Notes: generated by a model not told the origin, from the sequence alone. A stretch of DNA of 64,000 bases from a bacterium (GCA_027484025.1 JAIXTI010000286.1:1-64000), one strand, 5' to 3'. Numbered from the stretch's first letter, positions 1-10,293 are shown. Program-made: numbers and translations.

Positions 1-636
1 CTTGCCCCAGAGCGTGCCTTCCCAGTCACTCACTTGCCGGAGCAGGTGATCCCACGTCAGCCGCTTGTTGTGCGGCGTATCGAAGGGCGTGAGCAGCTTG
101 TCGGTGCCGGGCCAATCACGGGCGTACGCCGTGCCGTTGGGGCGCGCACGCACGATGGGCGGCATGTACTTGGCCACGGTGTCGTGCACGCTACGAATGC
201 GTCCGTCGTCCACCGCCAACCCCACCACCGTGCTCACGAAACTCTTGGTGACGCTGTTCGTGATTTCCTCGGCGTCGGGATCACCCCACGTCGCCACGAC
301 ATAGCCTTTGCGCACAATGATGCCGGTGGCGTCACCACGCGGCGGCAGTGGCCCGATGGCATCACCTAATGGTTCACGCCCGAACGTCTGCAAGTGATTG
401 AGCTCGAGATCACGCGGGCTCTTGCTCTCTTTACTCACCGCAAACGCAATGGCATCAGCGAGCTTCACCGAATCCATGCCGAGCGACGCCGGCGACCGAC
501 GCTCCCACGACCCTGCGGGGGGTACATACGGCGCGGCCGACGCACTCTTCTTCTGCGCCGACGCCGGAGAGGTAAGCCCCACCACCAGCGTCGTCGCAGT
601 CACAACCCGATACCCAATACGCCTCACGGTGGTCAT
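1..636 (-). CDS. Serine hydrolase, beta-lactamase/esterase family (3' end beyond window)
   Basis: Manual minus-strand translation from ATG at 636: MTTVRRIGYRVVTATTLVVGLTSPASAQKKS... (signal peptide) with ...NSVTKSFVSTVVGLAVDDG..., an SxxK motif. Not in the supplied ORF list because it is truncated. ATGA overlap with the upstream gene. Confidence 0.85.
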   Translation of the reverse strand, partial: MTTVRRIGYRVVTATTLVVGLTSPASAQKKSASAAPYVPPAGSWERRSPASLGMDSVKLADAIAFAVSKESKSPRDLELNHLQTFGREPLGDAIGPLPPRGDATGIIVRKGYVVATWGDPDAEEITNSVTKSFVSTVVGLAVDDGRIRSVHDTVAKYMPPIVRARPNGTAYARDWPGTDKLLTPFDTPHNKRLTWDHLLRQVSDWEGTLWGK

Positions 637-3600
637 GCGATCGGTCCCTTGCCCTTCGCCTTCCCGATCACGCCGGGCACGTTGTTCGCCTTGAGCAGCG
701 CGTTGAACGCCGGCACATCCACGTTTTCGATCTGCTCGACTTCGGCCCGAATGCCCTGCCAGAGCTTTTCGAGCTCGACGAGGCGATCCTTCACCGGCTG
801 AGTGACCGTCGTGTTGCCTTCCACCTGCCCCATGAGAAAGCCGTATTGCCCGTTGATGCCGTTCGCGTAGTTGATGATGTCCTGTCCGTTCGCCGCCTTG
901 GTCGTCAAACGCGGATCCATCTTCTCGAGCTTACCGCTTAGCGAGCGGCCAGCCTTGACAATGGTATCGGCTGCGCTGGTTTCCTTCGCGCGGGTCACGT
1001 AGCCCTGCACCTGGCTCTTCACATCTCGCAGGCGCAGCACCGACTCGTGAATCTCGGCAATGCGCGACGCCAGCACATTGGCCAGCGAGTCCCGCTCCGC
1101 GATGGCCGCGAGCGGCGCATCGATGCGCGGGTCCATCTTCACGACCAACGGCTGCGTGAGCACCGTGCTCCCCACCGTCAGGCGCACGGTGTAGTTGCCC
1201 GGCGACACCCGCGCCCCACCGTCAGTCGGCGCACCAAAGAGCATCACGTTGCCCACACGTGTGGGCATGACGCGACGCAGGTTCCACGTGAGCGTGTTGA
1301 GGCCGGGCTTCACGGTGAGTTTGCTCAGGGAATCGCGGCTGGCAAAGGCACGCACCACGGTGTTCTTCGCGTCGAGGAACTCGACAGACACCGACGTGGC
1401 GCTGTCCGGCGCCGCGGCCATGCGGAAGTACACCGTGGCCCCGTTGGGCGGATTCTTGCCGGCGTTCTGCGGCGTACCAAAGCCGCCGCCCCCGGCAAAG
1501 AGAATGGCTTCACGCGGCGCATACAAATGCGCGGCGGCTTTCTCCACGGCGTCGGCGCGCTGACGCAGCACCGACAGATCATCGAGAATCCAGAACGCGC
1601 GCCCTTCGGTGGCGGCAATGAGATCACCGTGCTTCACCTGCAGGTCCGTCACCGGCACCACGGGGAAGTTGCCGCGGAACGGCAGCCACTGTGCACCCGC
1701 ATCGTACGATACGTACACGCCGGTTTCGGTGCCGGCGTACAGCAGTCCCTTCCGCACCGGATCTTCGCGCACCACACGCACCGGTTCACCGTCACGCAGG
1801 CCGTTCGCAATGCGCGTGAAGGTGGCGCCGTAGTCGCGCGACACGAAAATGTGCGGCGTGTTGTCGCCCACGCGGTCCTTGCGGAACGACACATAAATGG
1901 TCCCGGCGTCGTGTGGCGACACCGCGATTTCGTTCACCAGTCCGTCGCCCCACGATGACGGCGTGACGTTCGTCCACGTCTTGCCGCCGTCACGCGTGCG
2001 CTGAATGAGTCCGTCGTCGGTCCCCACGTACAGCGTCTGCGCATCGTGCGGCGACTCTTCGATCACGACGATCGTGGCGTACACTTCGCCGCCGGCACCT
2101 TCGTTGGTAATAGGACCACCGCCCCACCCCTGACGCGACTTGTCGTTGCGCGTCAGGTCACCGGAAATCGGCGTCCACGTCTGCCCGCGCGTCGTCGTGC
2201 GGAAGAGCACGTTGCCGCCGTGATACACCACCTTGTCGTCGAACTGCGACACCTCGATGGGCGCCGTCCAGTTGAAGCGATACTTCGTCTTGTCGGTCGG
2301 CTCCGTGAGATTCATCTCCGGCCACGGCATGATCGTGCGCGTCAGTCCGGTCTGCGCGTCCATCTCATCGATGAGCCCCTGATAGCAGCCGCCATACACG
2401 TAGCGCGGATTCTTCGCGCTCACGCCCATGTTGGCGCTTTCGCACCCGGGGCCTTCCTTCCAGTCGCGAATGCCGATAGCGCCGCCGTCGCTGCGCGACG
2501 CAATGATGACCGAACTGTTGTCCTGCTGTCCACCGTACAGCTTGTACGGGAAATCATCATCCACGGCCACGTGATAGAACTGCGACGTCGGCTGATTGTC
2601 CTGCGTGCTCCAGCTCTTGCCACCATTTAGCGAAATGCTCGCGCCGCCGTCGTTGGCGTTGATGAGATAGCGTGAGTCACGAGGGTTCACCCACACCTGG
2701 TGGTTGTCACCGTGCGTGGCCGGCAGCGGCGCAAACGTACGCCCGCCATCGATGCTCTTGAGCAGCGGCGCGTTGTTGATGTACACCACATCCGCGTTGG
2801 TTGGATCGGCGGTGATGTTCATGTAGTACCACGACCGCGTCTGAATGAGGCGATCCCCACTCAACAGCCGCCACGTCTTGCCGGCGTCGTCGCTGCGATA
2901 CAGACCGCCGGCTTCTGCTTCCACAATCGCGTACACGCGATCGGGATTGGCCGGCGACACCGACACACCAATCTTCCCCATCAGCTTGGGCAGCCCTTCC
3001 GTCAGGCGCTTCCAGGTGTCGCCACCATCGGTGCTCTTCCACATGCCGCTACCGTCGCCACCGGAGCGCACCGTCCAGGGCATGCGCTGATGATCCCAGA
3101 ACGCTGCATACAGAATGCGCGGATTGGTGGGATCCATGGAAAGATCACTCGCGCCGCTCGTGGCGTTCTGCCCCTTGAGCAGCTGCGTCCACGTCTTGCC
3201 GCCATCCGTCGAGCGGTACACGCCGCGATCGCTCGTGCCCTTCCAGCGGTCACCCTGCACCGCCACGTACACGACATCGGGATTGGTGGGGTGCACGCGC
3301 ACCGCCGAGATCTGCCGAGAGCTCTCGAGGCCGATGCGCGTCCATGTGCGCCCCTGATCGGTGCTCTTGTACATCCCATCGCCGTAGGTGCTCGACTGCC
3401 CGCGAATGGCGTGTTCGCCCGAGCCCACATAAATGACGTTCTCATCGCTTGGCGCCACCGCAATTGCGCCAATCGAGCTCGACGTAAAAAACCCGTCGGA
3501 GATGTTGCGCCAGTTCATGCCGGCGTCGTCGGTGCGCCACAACCCACCGCCGGTATAGCCGGCAAAGTACGTCATGGGATTCGACGGCACACCGGCCACC

Positions 3601-3824
3601 GCGACCGATCGGCCGCCGCGGAACGGGCCCACATTGCGCCACGACAGCGCCGTGAACGTCGTCGAATCGAAGGCCGAAAGGCCTGCGGGCCGCGCCCCCG
3701 GCTTGGCAGCCGACGCCTGCGCGTCGAGCGACAGCGGGAGCAGCGGGAGGAACACACCGAGGGCAAGAGCCGCCTGACGCGGCGACACGAGGCGGGGGGT
3801 CTGACGAGGACGACGACGGGACAT
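633..3824 (-). CDS. Secreted BNR/sortilin (VPS10)-like repeat protein, glycosyl-hydrolase-like
   Basis: ORF 633..3944; repeated SxDGGxTW-type blades (STDGGKTWTQL, SDDAGKTWRLL, TRDGGKTWTNV). Likely start MSRRRPRQTPRLVSPRQAALALGVFLPLLPLSLDAQA at 3824. Confidence 0.9.
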   Translation of the reverse strand: MSRRRPRQTPRLVSPRQAALALGVFLPLLPLSLDAQASAAKPGARPAGLSAFDSTTFTALSWRNVGPFRGGRSVAVAGVPSNPMTYFAGYTGGGLWRTDDAGMNWRNISDGFFTSSSIGAIAVAPSDENVIYVGSGEHAIRGQSSTYGDGMYKSTDQGRTWTRIGLESSRQISAVRVHPTNPDVVYVAVQGDRWKGTSDRGVYRSTDGGKTWTQLLKGQNATSGASDLSMDPTNPRILYAAFWDHQRMPWTVRSGGDGSGMWKSTDGGDTWKRLTEGLPKLMGKIGVSVSPANPDRVYAIVEAEAGGLYRSDDAGKTWRLLSGDRLIQTRSWYYMNITADPTNADVVYINNAPLLKSIDGGRTFAPLPATHGDNHQVWVNPRDSRYLINANDGGASISLNGGKSWSTQDNQPTSQFYHVAVDDDFPYKLYGGQQDNSSVIIASRSDGGAIGIRDWKEGPGCESANMGVSAKNPRYVYGGCYQGLIDEMDAQTGLTRTIMPWPEMNLTEPTDKTKYRFNWTAPIEVSQFDDKVVYHGGNVLFRTTTRGQTWTPISGDLTRNDKSRQGWGGGPITNEGAGGEVYATIVVIEESPHDAQTLYVGTDDGLIQRTRDGGKTWTNVTPSSWGDGLVNEIAVSPHDAGTIYVSFRKDRVGDNTPHIFVSRDYGATFTRIANGLRDGEPVRVVREDPVRKGLLYAGTETGVYVSYDAGAQWLPFRGNFPVVPVTDLQVKHGDLIAATEGRAFWILDDLSVLRQRADAVEKAAAHLYAPREAILFAGGGGFGTPQNAGKNPPNGATVYFRMAAAPDSATSVSVEFLDAKNTVVRAFASRDSLSKLTVKPGLNTLTWNLRRVMPTRVGNVMLFGAPTDGGARVSPGNYTVRLTVGSTVLTQPLVVKMDPRIDAPLAAIAERDSLANVLASRIAEIHESVLRLRDVKSQVQGYVTRAKETSAADTIVKAGRSLSGKLEKMDPRLTTKAANGQDIINYANGINGQYGFLMGQVEGNTTVTQPVKDRLVELEKLWQGIRAEVEQIENVDVPAFNALLKANNVPGVIGKAKGKGPIA

Positions 3825-3942
3825 CGGGCCGTGACTCCTGAAGGGCGGAAGGGCGGGTCGAACTCCTAAAGTACCACCCCGCCGGACACTTCGGACGGGA
3901 CTGCATTTCAGTCCCCACGCGAACGCCCGATACTGACTATCC

Positions 3943-5409
3943 ATGAATCGCTATCGACGGGCGGCCGACTTTACGGCCCTGCGTCTCGGACGCGCCGTGC
4001 TCGCCTACCTCGCGGTCATGGTCGCGATCATCACGTTGGCACCGTTTCGCTTCGAGAGCGCACCCGTTCACGGCCTCACGACGATCTGGAACTGGCAGGA
4101 TCTCATCCTGAACGTGCTCATGTTCGTGCCGTTCGGGTTCGTCCATCAGCTCACGCGCCCTCGCGGGACGCCCGCCAACTGGACGCAAGTGCTGCTCCTT
4201 GGCGCTGCCGCGAGCGCGGCCATCGAAGTCGCCCAGCTCTTCTCCGCCGAGCGCTTCACGTCGCTGCTCGACCTCGCCACGAATACGAGTGGCGCGCTCC
4301 TCGGGGCCATCGCCTTTCGCCTACTCGCGACGCGCGTGCAGGAAGACGACACCGTGCGCTCGCTCGCCCTCGAGCTCCCACTCATGGGGCTCGTGTATCT
4401 GCTCATTCCTCTCTGCTGGCTCATTGGGCTCGGCAGCGAGGGCGAGCTCCGCGGTCTGCTGGTGTTGGCCCCGGCGCTCATGGCCGGTGCCATTCTGGGG
4501 ACCGTGCACGCCGGCCACGTGCGCCCCGACGCGCGTCCCACGTGGCCCGGCTGGCTCATCGCGACCTCGCTTGGCTGGTCTCTGGTGGCACTGCTGCCCG
4601 GCGCCATGGGCGACCTCACCGTCGCGATTCCGGGCGCGGCCCTCACGCTCGCCACGGCGCTGCTGCGCGATATCGGCACCCGGCGCGCCATGCAGCGTAG
4701 TCAGACCCGGCGCGTCGAACTCCCCACGTTGCGTTTGCTGTTGCCGTTGTACGCGGCCTATCTCGCCTGCTCCGCACTCTGGCCCCTCACTGGCGCGTCA
4801 CCGGTGTGGCACGGGACCTTGGCGCTCGCACTGCCTGGCGTTGAGATCTCACAACCGTTCGTGTACCGCGCACTCGAGCAGGTCGCTGCCTTTACACTCG
4901 TGGGCTATATGGCCGCCGAATATCGCGGGCGCGAGCGCGGCCCACGCGCGCGCACTTTGCGTGGAATGTCGAAACTCGTCGCCTGGAGCGCGGTGGCGTC
5001 GATCCTGCTGCAAACCGCGCGCGGTTTTTCCGAGCGGGACGGCGCGAGTCTTTCGCTGCTCCTGCTCACGCTCTCGGCGGCGGCGGTCGGACACTCGCTC
5101 TACGTGCTCCAGCGTGCCCACGTGCGTGCGCTCGTGCAGCGGCGGGCATTGCTCGAGCGGCTCAGCCGCGCCGCACGCGATGCCGCCGCCGAATACGCAT
5201 CGCGTCCGGGCTCAGGACCCGACGTCGGCGTCGACCTCGATCTCGACGAGATATTCGTCGCCAATGAGCTTGGCCTGCACCATGGTGTTCGCGGGCAGAA
5301 TGTGCCCGAACCGCTCACCGTGCGCACGGGCGACCGCCTCCCAATCGCGGTCCACGTTGCTGACGAAGACACGCGAACGCACGACATCTTCAAGTCGTCC
5401 GCCAAGTGA
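3943..5409 (+). CDS. VanZ-like family membrane protein
   Basis: N-terminal VanZ-type segment (WNWQDLILNVLMFVPFGFVHQL...EVAQLF...DLATNTSGALLGA) and many hydrophobic helices. The C-terminus overlaps the converging gene. Confidence 0.82.
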   Translation: MNRYRRAADFTALRLGRAVLAYLAVMVAIITLAPFRFESAPVHGLTTIWNWQDLILNVLMFVPFGFVHQLTRPRGTPANWTQVLLLGAAASAAIEVAQLFSAERFTSLLDLATNTSGALLGAIAFRLLATRVQEDDTVRSLALELPLMGLVYLLIPLCWLIGLGSEGELRGLLVLAPALMAGAILGTVHAGHVRPDARPTWPGWLIATSLGWSLVALLPGAMGDLTVAIPGAALTLATALLRDIGTRRAMQRSQTRRVELPTLRLLLPLYAAYLACSALWPLTGASPVWHGTLALALPGVEISQPFVYRALEQVAAFTLVGYMAAEYRGRERGPRARTLRGMSKLVAWSAVASILLQTARGFSERDGASLSLLLLTLSAAAVGHSLYVLQRAHVRALVQRRALLERLSRAARDAAAEYASRPGSGPDVGVDLDLDEIFVANELGLHHGVRGQNVPEPLTVRTGDRLPIAVHVADEDTRTHDIFKSSAK

Positions 5410-6669
5410 TTGCAGCGCCCCGCTGATCTTGTCGATGCAGAAGTGCGTCTGCGCGGCCGCGTCGTCGCCACCAATCGCATGACTGCCGTGTGTCGCCGTC
5501 GTCCCCGATACATGAATGCGTGAGCCTTTCCGTACCGCGCGGCTGTATCCGGCCATGGGCTCCCACACGGTCCCGCTCAACGCGAGTGTCCGACCATCGG
5601 CGCCGGCGCGCGTACTGAACGGCGCGGGAAAGCTCGACAGGTGATGTGACAGGTCTCCACTCGCGGTCAGATACGGCGGCGTGCGGTACTCGTCACCACA
5701 ATCACCGGGTATGGGCAGCAACGCAGCCTGCGCCGCCGCGATCGCGGCCCGGTCGTCGTCGTCGAGTGCGAACGCAAAGAGTCGCGACGTTTCCGACACG
5801 TGCTGCGAATGGCTGAGACGCGCCCCCACGATGACGCCGGCCACGCCCGGTTGATCGAGGACCCACCGGCTCGCGACCGTCGCAATCGACACGCCATGCT
5901 TCGTGGCCACGGCGTACACCGTGCGGAGCAGCTGCTGAAAGACGTCCCAGCCACCCGCGGTACGAATGAAGCGGCCGTACTTCATCTGCGACCAGGTCTC
6001 GAGGGTATCCCACGCGGGCTCTGGTGCGCCGAGCCACCGCTCACTCAGGAACCCGCCAAGCACGGTGCCATAGCACAACAGCCCGACACCATGCGCCGCA
6101 GCATATGGCGCAAGCTTGGCCGTGAAGCGCGTATCGACCAGACTGCCACTCACCTGATTGCTCACCACGCGAATGCCGCTGGAAATGGCAACGCGCAGGT
6201 GCGCGGTATCGAAGTTGGTGAGTCCGATCGCCGTAATGCGCCCAGCGTCTCGCTCTGCTTCCAGCATCCACAGCGCATCGAGCCACCGCGGATCGGCGAA
6301 CGTCCACGCGTGAAACTGCAGCAGGTCGATCGTATCGGTCTGCAGGCGCGTACGCGCCCGGTCTACCGCCGCGCGCACCTGCTCGGCGGTCACCGGCCCC
6401 GGTTCGGGGACCCACTTGGTGAGGCACTGCACCGGTGTCGTCGCGGCGCGCGCCGCACGATAGCGCCCCGCCACGATCTCCGCCGACCCGTAGTGGTCGG
6501 CCATGTCGAAGGTCGACAATCCCGCCTCGACATACGGATGCATGGCGCTGGCCGCCGCATCGAGATCGAGCGTCCGTCCATCGCGCTCCATATCGGCGAT
6601 TTGCCATAGCCCCGTGAGTACACGGGAGATCTCGAGACCGGGCGCCAGCGCTATCCGTGGGATCGACAT
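5212..6669 (-). CDS. Aldo/keto reductase fused to C-terminal RidA/YjgF-like domain
   Basis: N-terminal ~330 aa AKR barrel (DMADHYGSAE, TIDLLQFH, GLTNFD). C-terminal ~120 aa RidA-like (HVSGTTATHG...ALQSLGGRLEDVVRSRVFVSNVDRDWEAVARAHGERFG...NTMVQAKLIGDEYLVEIEVDA). Confidence 0.88.
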   Translation of the reverse strand: MSIPRIALAPGLEISRVLTGLWQIADMERDGRTLDLDAAASAMHPYVEAGLSTFDMADHYGSAEIVAGRYRAARAATTPVQCLTKWVPEPGPVTAEQVRAAVDRARTRLQTDTIDLLQFHAWTFADPRWLDALWMLEAERDAGRITAIGLTNFDTAHLRVAISSGIRVVSNQVSGSLVDTRFTAKLAPYAAAHGVGLLCYGTVLGGFLSERWLGAPEPAWDTLETWSQMKYGRFIRTAGGWDVFQQLLRTVYAVATKHGVSIATVASRWVLDQPGVAGVIVGARLSHSQHVSETSRLFAFALDDDDRAAIAAAQAALLPIPGDCGDEYRTPPYLTASGDLSHHLSSFPAPFSTRAGADGRTLALSGTVWEPMAGYSRAVRKGSRIHVSGTTATHGSHAIGGDDAAAQTHFCIDKISGALQSLGGRLEDVVRSRVFVSNVDRDWEAVARAHGERFGHILPANTMVQAKLIGDEYLVEIEVDADVGS

Positions 6670-6708
6670 GATGAAGGGCGAGTGAGAAACCGAAGAATGA
6701 CCGAGTGA

Positions 6709-8229
6709 TTATTCAGGAGGCAGCACGCGCGTGATCGCACGAAGGTCACCGCCACGCTGCGCCAGCGCACGCGTTTCGCGCCAGTACACGAGAGTCCCGA
6801 GCGCCATGACGACCAGCCACACCAGGGTAGAATGCGCGTACCACCCCGGCACCGTCGCCGTGAGATCGCGGTAGCACTGCACGACCAGCAGCGCCGTGAG
6901 CGAGACGATAGCGCACACCGCGACGACAATCTGCAGCGGACGCGCGCGCAGCACGCGCACCTCGCGCGCCAGCAACGGGTTGTAGCTGGGGAGTCGCAGC
7001 ACCGACAGCGCCATGATCACGAAGTTCACGAGCATGGCGGTGACGAGGATATCCACGCCAAGAAAGAAATCGCCGGCGAAGTGACCGCCGAGGATACCGA
7101 GCGTGGAGAGGATCGCCGAGGTGAAGAGGGCGAGGCGCGGGGTGCCGGTGCCGGCATCGACGGTAGCCATGGCGCGCGGGAAGACGCCGTCTTCCGCCCA
7201 CGCGAAGCAGAGTCGCGAAACGCCGAGCAACATGCCCGGGAGGTCCTTGATGAGCGCCAGCGCGGCCCCCGACATCATGAGCACGCCGACGGCTGGGGAC
7301 ACCAGGGGCGTGAGCAGGCCCGGCGCGGTCACGTCGCCCTTGGCACTGGCGGCGGCGATGTATTCCCACGGGACGGCGCGGTACACGGCACCCGTAAAGG
7401 CGAAGTAGAAGACGCCCACCACGCCGATCGCGAGGAAGATGGCCATGGGGAGAGTGCGCGAGGGGTTCCGCGCCTCACCTCCCGCCTGGGCGATGACGTC
7501 GAACCCGATGAAGCTGGAGAAGAGCACGGCAGCGGCGGGCGGCACGACGGTCCAGAAGTCACCAGCAGTGCCGACGAGCATGGCGGACTCGCCACGCTGT
7601 TGCACCAACGCTACGTAGTCGGCGGGCGAATGGGTAAAGCCGGTCACCACCACCAGACCGCTGCACACGAACACCAGCACCACCAGTGGCACCAGCGTGC
7701 GCGACACCGCCTTCACCCCGCGCAGGTTGACCAGCACGAACGTCCAGAGAAACCCGAGGGCCAGAGTCAGGCGGACACCACGTTGATCGAGGATCGCGGC
7801 CGCGTCGGTCCAGTGCGCGGCGAGCATCGTATCGCGCAGGAACGGTGGAATGACGTATGACACCACGCCAATGGCGATACACAGCCCGAACCACTGAGAG
7901 AAACTGGCCAGAAAGCCGGTATACGGGCCAATGGAGCGGCTGGCGTACACGTACGAGCCACCCGCCCTGGGCATCGCGCTCCCCAACATGGCGTAGCAGA
8001 GCGCCGCGAGCACCGCAGGCACCGCAGCCAGGAAGTAGGCGGGCAGCACATGGTTACTAATGCCCGGCACCGATCGTTGCAAGGCGAATGGCACGATGTT
8101 GATGCCGGCGCCAACCATCGAACCTACGCCGGTGGCCGCCAGCCCCACCAACCCGAGTTCCCGCCGGAGCCCTTTCCCCGAACCGGCAGGGACCATGGAC
8201 CTACTGTCTTCGGGCTGTGCCATCGGCAT
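6709..8229 (-). CDS. APC-family amino acid permease
   Basis: About 12 hydrophobic segments; LGLVGLAATGVGSMVGAGINIVPFA at N-terminus; SSFIGFDVIAQAGGEARNPSRTLP. Start chosen at MPMAQPEDS. Confidence 0.88.
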   Translation of the reverse strand: MPMAQPEDSRSMVPAGSGKGLRRELGLVGLAATGVGSMVGAGINIVPFALQRSVPGISNHVLPAYFLAAVPAVLAALCYAMLGSAMPRAGGSYVYASRSIGPYTGFLASFSQWFGLCIAIGVVSYVIPPFLRDTMLAAHWTDAAAILDQRGVRLTLALGFLWTFVLVNLRGVKAVSRTLVPLVVLVFVCSGLVVVTGFTHSPADYVALVQQRGESAMLVGTAGDFWTVVPPAAAVLFSSFIGFDVIAQAGGEARNPSRTLPMAIFLAIGVVGVFYFAFTGAVYRAVPWEYIAAASAKGDVTAPGLLTPLVSPAVGVLMMSGAALALIKDLPGMLLGVSRLCFAWAEDGVFPRAMATVDAGTGTPRLALFTSAILSTLGILGGHFAGDFFLGVDILVTAMLVNFVIMALSVLRLPSYNPLLAREVRVLRARPLQIVVAVCAIVSLTALLVVQCYRDLTATVPGWYAHSTLVWLVVMALGTLVYWRETRALAQRGGDLRAITRVLPPE

Positions 8230-8317
8230 GCTTTCGGGTTTGTTGTCAGGGTAAGGCCACAATCTCGATGACTGTCGGGATAAGCTGCAATGCCCACCGT
8301 CTCAACCACCAGCGCCA

Positions 8318-9163
8318 GTGTCAGTATCTCCGGACTCCATTGCCACCCCCGCCGGGGCCAGATTGCTTGTCGTGGACGACGATCCAACGACGCTCACCCT
8401 TTTGCAGCAAGTGCTGCAGGGTGATGGCTACAACGTGGCGGTGGCGCATTCCGGCGAGGAAGCGCTCCTGCACTTTCAGGCCGGACTCCCCGACTTGGTG
8501 CTGCTCGACGTCATGATGCCCGGCATCGATGGCTACACCACCTGCGAACGCATGCGGCAGCTCGACCCGCATCATGATGTCGCCATCGTGATGCTTACCG
8601 GCGCCGACGATTACGATTCCATCGATCGCGCCTTTGCCGCCCGCGCCACCGATTTCATCACCAAGCCGTTCCAATGGCGCCTCCTGCTGCAGCGCGTACG
8701 CTATGCCTTGCGCACCGGCCGCGCGAACCGGGAACTCCGACTCATCCGCACGCGGCAGGCCACTGCGCGACGGCTCGCCCGACTGATTTTCTTCCACTAT
8801 CAGCTCGACGACGATGCCCTGATCTGGTCGGACTCGAACCTGCCGCTCGTTGAAGGCAGCGTCAGCGCGCCCGCCCACTTCCACCAGCTCGTGGAGTTGG
8901 TCCCGCCCACCGATCGCCAACGCGTCGACGCGGCCATCCGGCGCGCACGCGTGTATGGCGAACCCCTCGACATCGAAGTCCCTATCGTCGTACAAGGGCA
9001 GTCTTTCCTGCTTCGACTGGTGGGGCAGCTCGGACACATCGGGTCCGACCAGCGCGTCTTCTCGGGCGCATTGCAGGACATCACCGTGCAGCGTCGCAAC
9101 GAACAGATCGTTGCCGCATCGCAGGTCCTGCACGAAGACGGCACAGGATACAGCGAAACATGA
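8318..9163 (+). CDS. Response-regulator (REC) protein with C-terminal PAS-like region
   Basis: REC: RLLVVDDDPTTLTLLQQ...DLVLLDVMMPGIDGYTTCERM...MLTG...FITKPFQ. GTG start. ATGA overlap with the next gene. Confidence 0.87.
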   Translation: MSVSPDSIATPAGARLLVVDDDPTTLTLLQQVLQGDGYNVAVAHSGEEALLHFQAGLPDLVLLDVMMPGIDGYTTCERMRQLDPHHDVAIVMLTGADDYDSIDRAFAARATDFITKPFQWRLLLQRVRYALRTGRANRELRLIRTRQATARRLARLIFFHYQLDDDALIWSDSNLPLVEGSVSAPAHFHQLVELVPPTDRQRVDAAIRRARVYGEPLDIEVPIVVQGQSFLLRLVGQLGHIGSDQRVFSGALQDITVQRRNEQIVAASQVLHEDGTGYSET

Positions 9164-10281
9164 TCATCGAGGTTGATCGCTCCGGCACGTTCGAAGGCTT
9201 CCGGGATCTCCTGCAGCGTGTCGCTGCCCACCCGGAAGTCTCCACACTGATCGTGCTCGCCGGAGACGATAGCGACCTCGCGCCCGAGTTGATCACCCCG
9301 ATGCTCAGGACCATCACCAAGCCGCTGTACGGTGGTGTGTTCCCGCAGCTGGCGGCCGGCTGCGAGCACTTCACGCGCGGCGCCATTGTCATCGGTTCAC
9401 GGCGTCCTGCACATGCCACGGTGGTGCACGACCTGAGTGACGCGAGCGTGCCCATCGCGCCGCAAATCGCCAATGCGATCGCCCCGGACGCCACCAACGC
9501 GCTGATGCTGCTGTTCGTCGACGGCTTCGCCAAGCGCATTGCAGCCCTGATCCGCGCGCTCTTCGAGGAGTTCGGCGTCGAGAACAACTACATCGGCGGC
9601 GGTGCCGGCTCGCTCTCCATGCGGCAGCAGCCCTGTCTCTTCACCAACGACGGCATGCTGCAGGACGCGGCCATTCTGCTGCAACTCGATTGGCCCAGTG
9701 GCGTCGGCGTGTCGCACGGGTGGGAAGCCATTTCCGAACCGCTCAATGTCACGAGCGCGCATCATACGACCATCAAGACGCTCAATTACGAACCGGCGAT
9801 CGACGTGTACCGCCGGATCGTCGAACCGGTCGCCGGGCAGCCGGTGGTAGCCGACGCCTTCTTCGATGTAGCCAAGGGGCACCCGTTCGGCATTCGTCGG
9901 CTCGACAGCGATGTCATCGTGCGCGATCCGCTCGTCCTGACGCCGGAAGGAGACATCGTCTGCATCGGCGAAGTCCCGGAGGGCGCGTTCGTCCAGATCC
10001 TGCGCGGAGACGCCGAGTCGCTCATCTCCGCCGCGCGCCGAGCCAGTGAACTGGCACAGCAGTCGTTCCCCGACGGCCACACGCCGCGCTTCCGTTTCGT
10101 GATCGATTGCATTTCGCGCTCATTGTTCCTGGGAACCGATTTCCAGCGAGAGCTCGCCGCCATCGACGACGGTCTCCCCATGGTCGGTGCGCTCACCCTC
10201 GGCGAGATCGCCAACAGCGGCCGTGACTTCCTCGAGTTCTACAACAAGACGGCGGTGGTTGGTCTCATCGCCACGAGCTGA
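9160..10281 (+). CDS. FIST-domain sensory protein
   Basis: FIST_N/FIST_C-like order: NYIGGGAGSLSMRQQPCLFTNDGMLQDAAILLQL...GVSHGWEAI...HPFGIRR...FVIDCISRSLFLG...VGALTLGEIANSG...LEFYNKTAVVGLI. Confidence 0.85.
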   Translation: MIIEVDRSGTFEGFRDLLQRVAAHPEVSTLIVLAGDDSDLAPELITPMLRTITKPLYGGVFPQLAAGCEHFTRGAIVIGSRRPAHATVVHDLSDASVPIAPQIANAIAPDATNALMLLFVDGFAKRIAALIRALFEEFGVENNYIGGGAGSLSMRQQPCLFTNDGMLQDAAILLQLDWPSGVGVSHGWEAISEPLNVTSAHHTTIKTLNYEPAIDVYRRIVEPVAGQPVVADAFFDVAKGHPFGIRRLDSDVIVRDPLVLTPEGDIVCIGEVPEGAFVQILRGDAESLISAARRASELAQQSFPDGHTPRFRFVIDCISRSLFLGTDFQRELAAIDDGLPMVGALTLGEIANSGRDFLEFYNKTAVVGLIATS

Positions 10282-10293
10282 GTCGGACGCGCC

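Noticed and set aside
2700-3869. 389-aa plus-strand ORF inside the BNR-repeat gene
   Set aside because: Antisense shadow of repeated BNR blades; composition (RHAHP-rich) is typical of non-coding high-GC frames.
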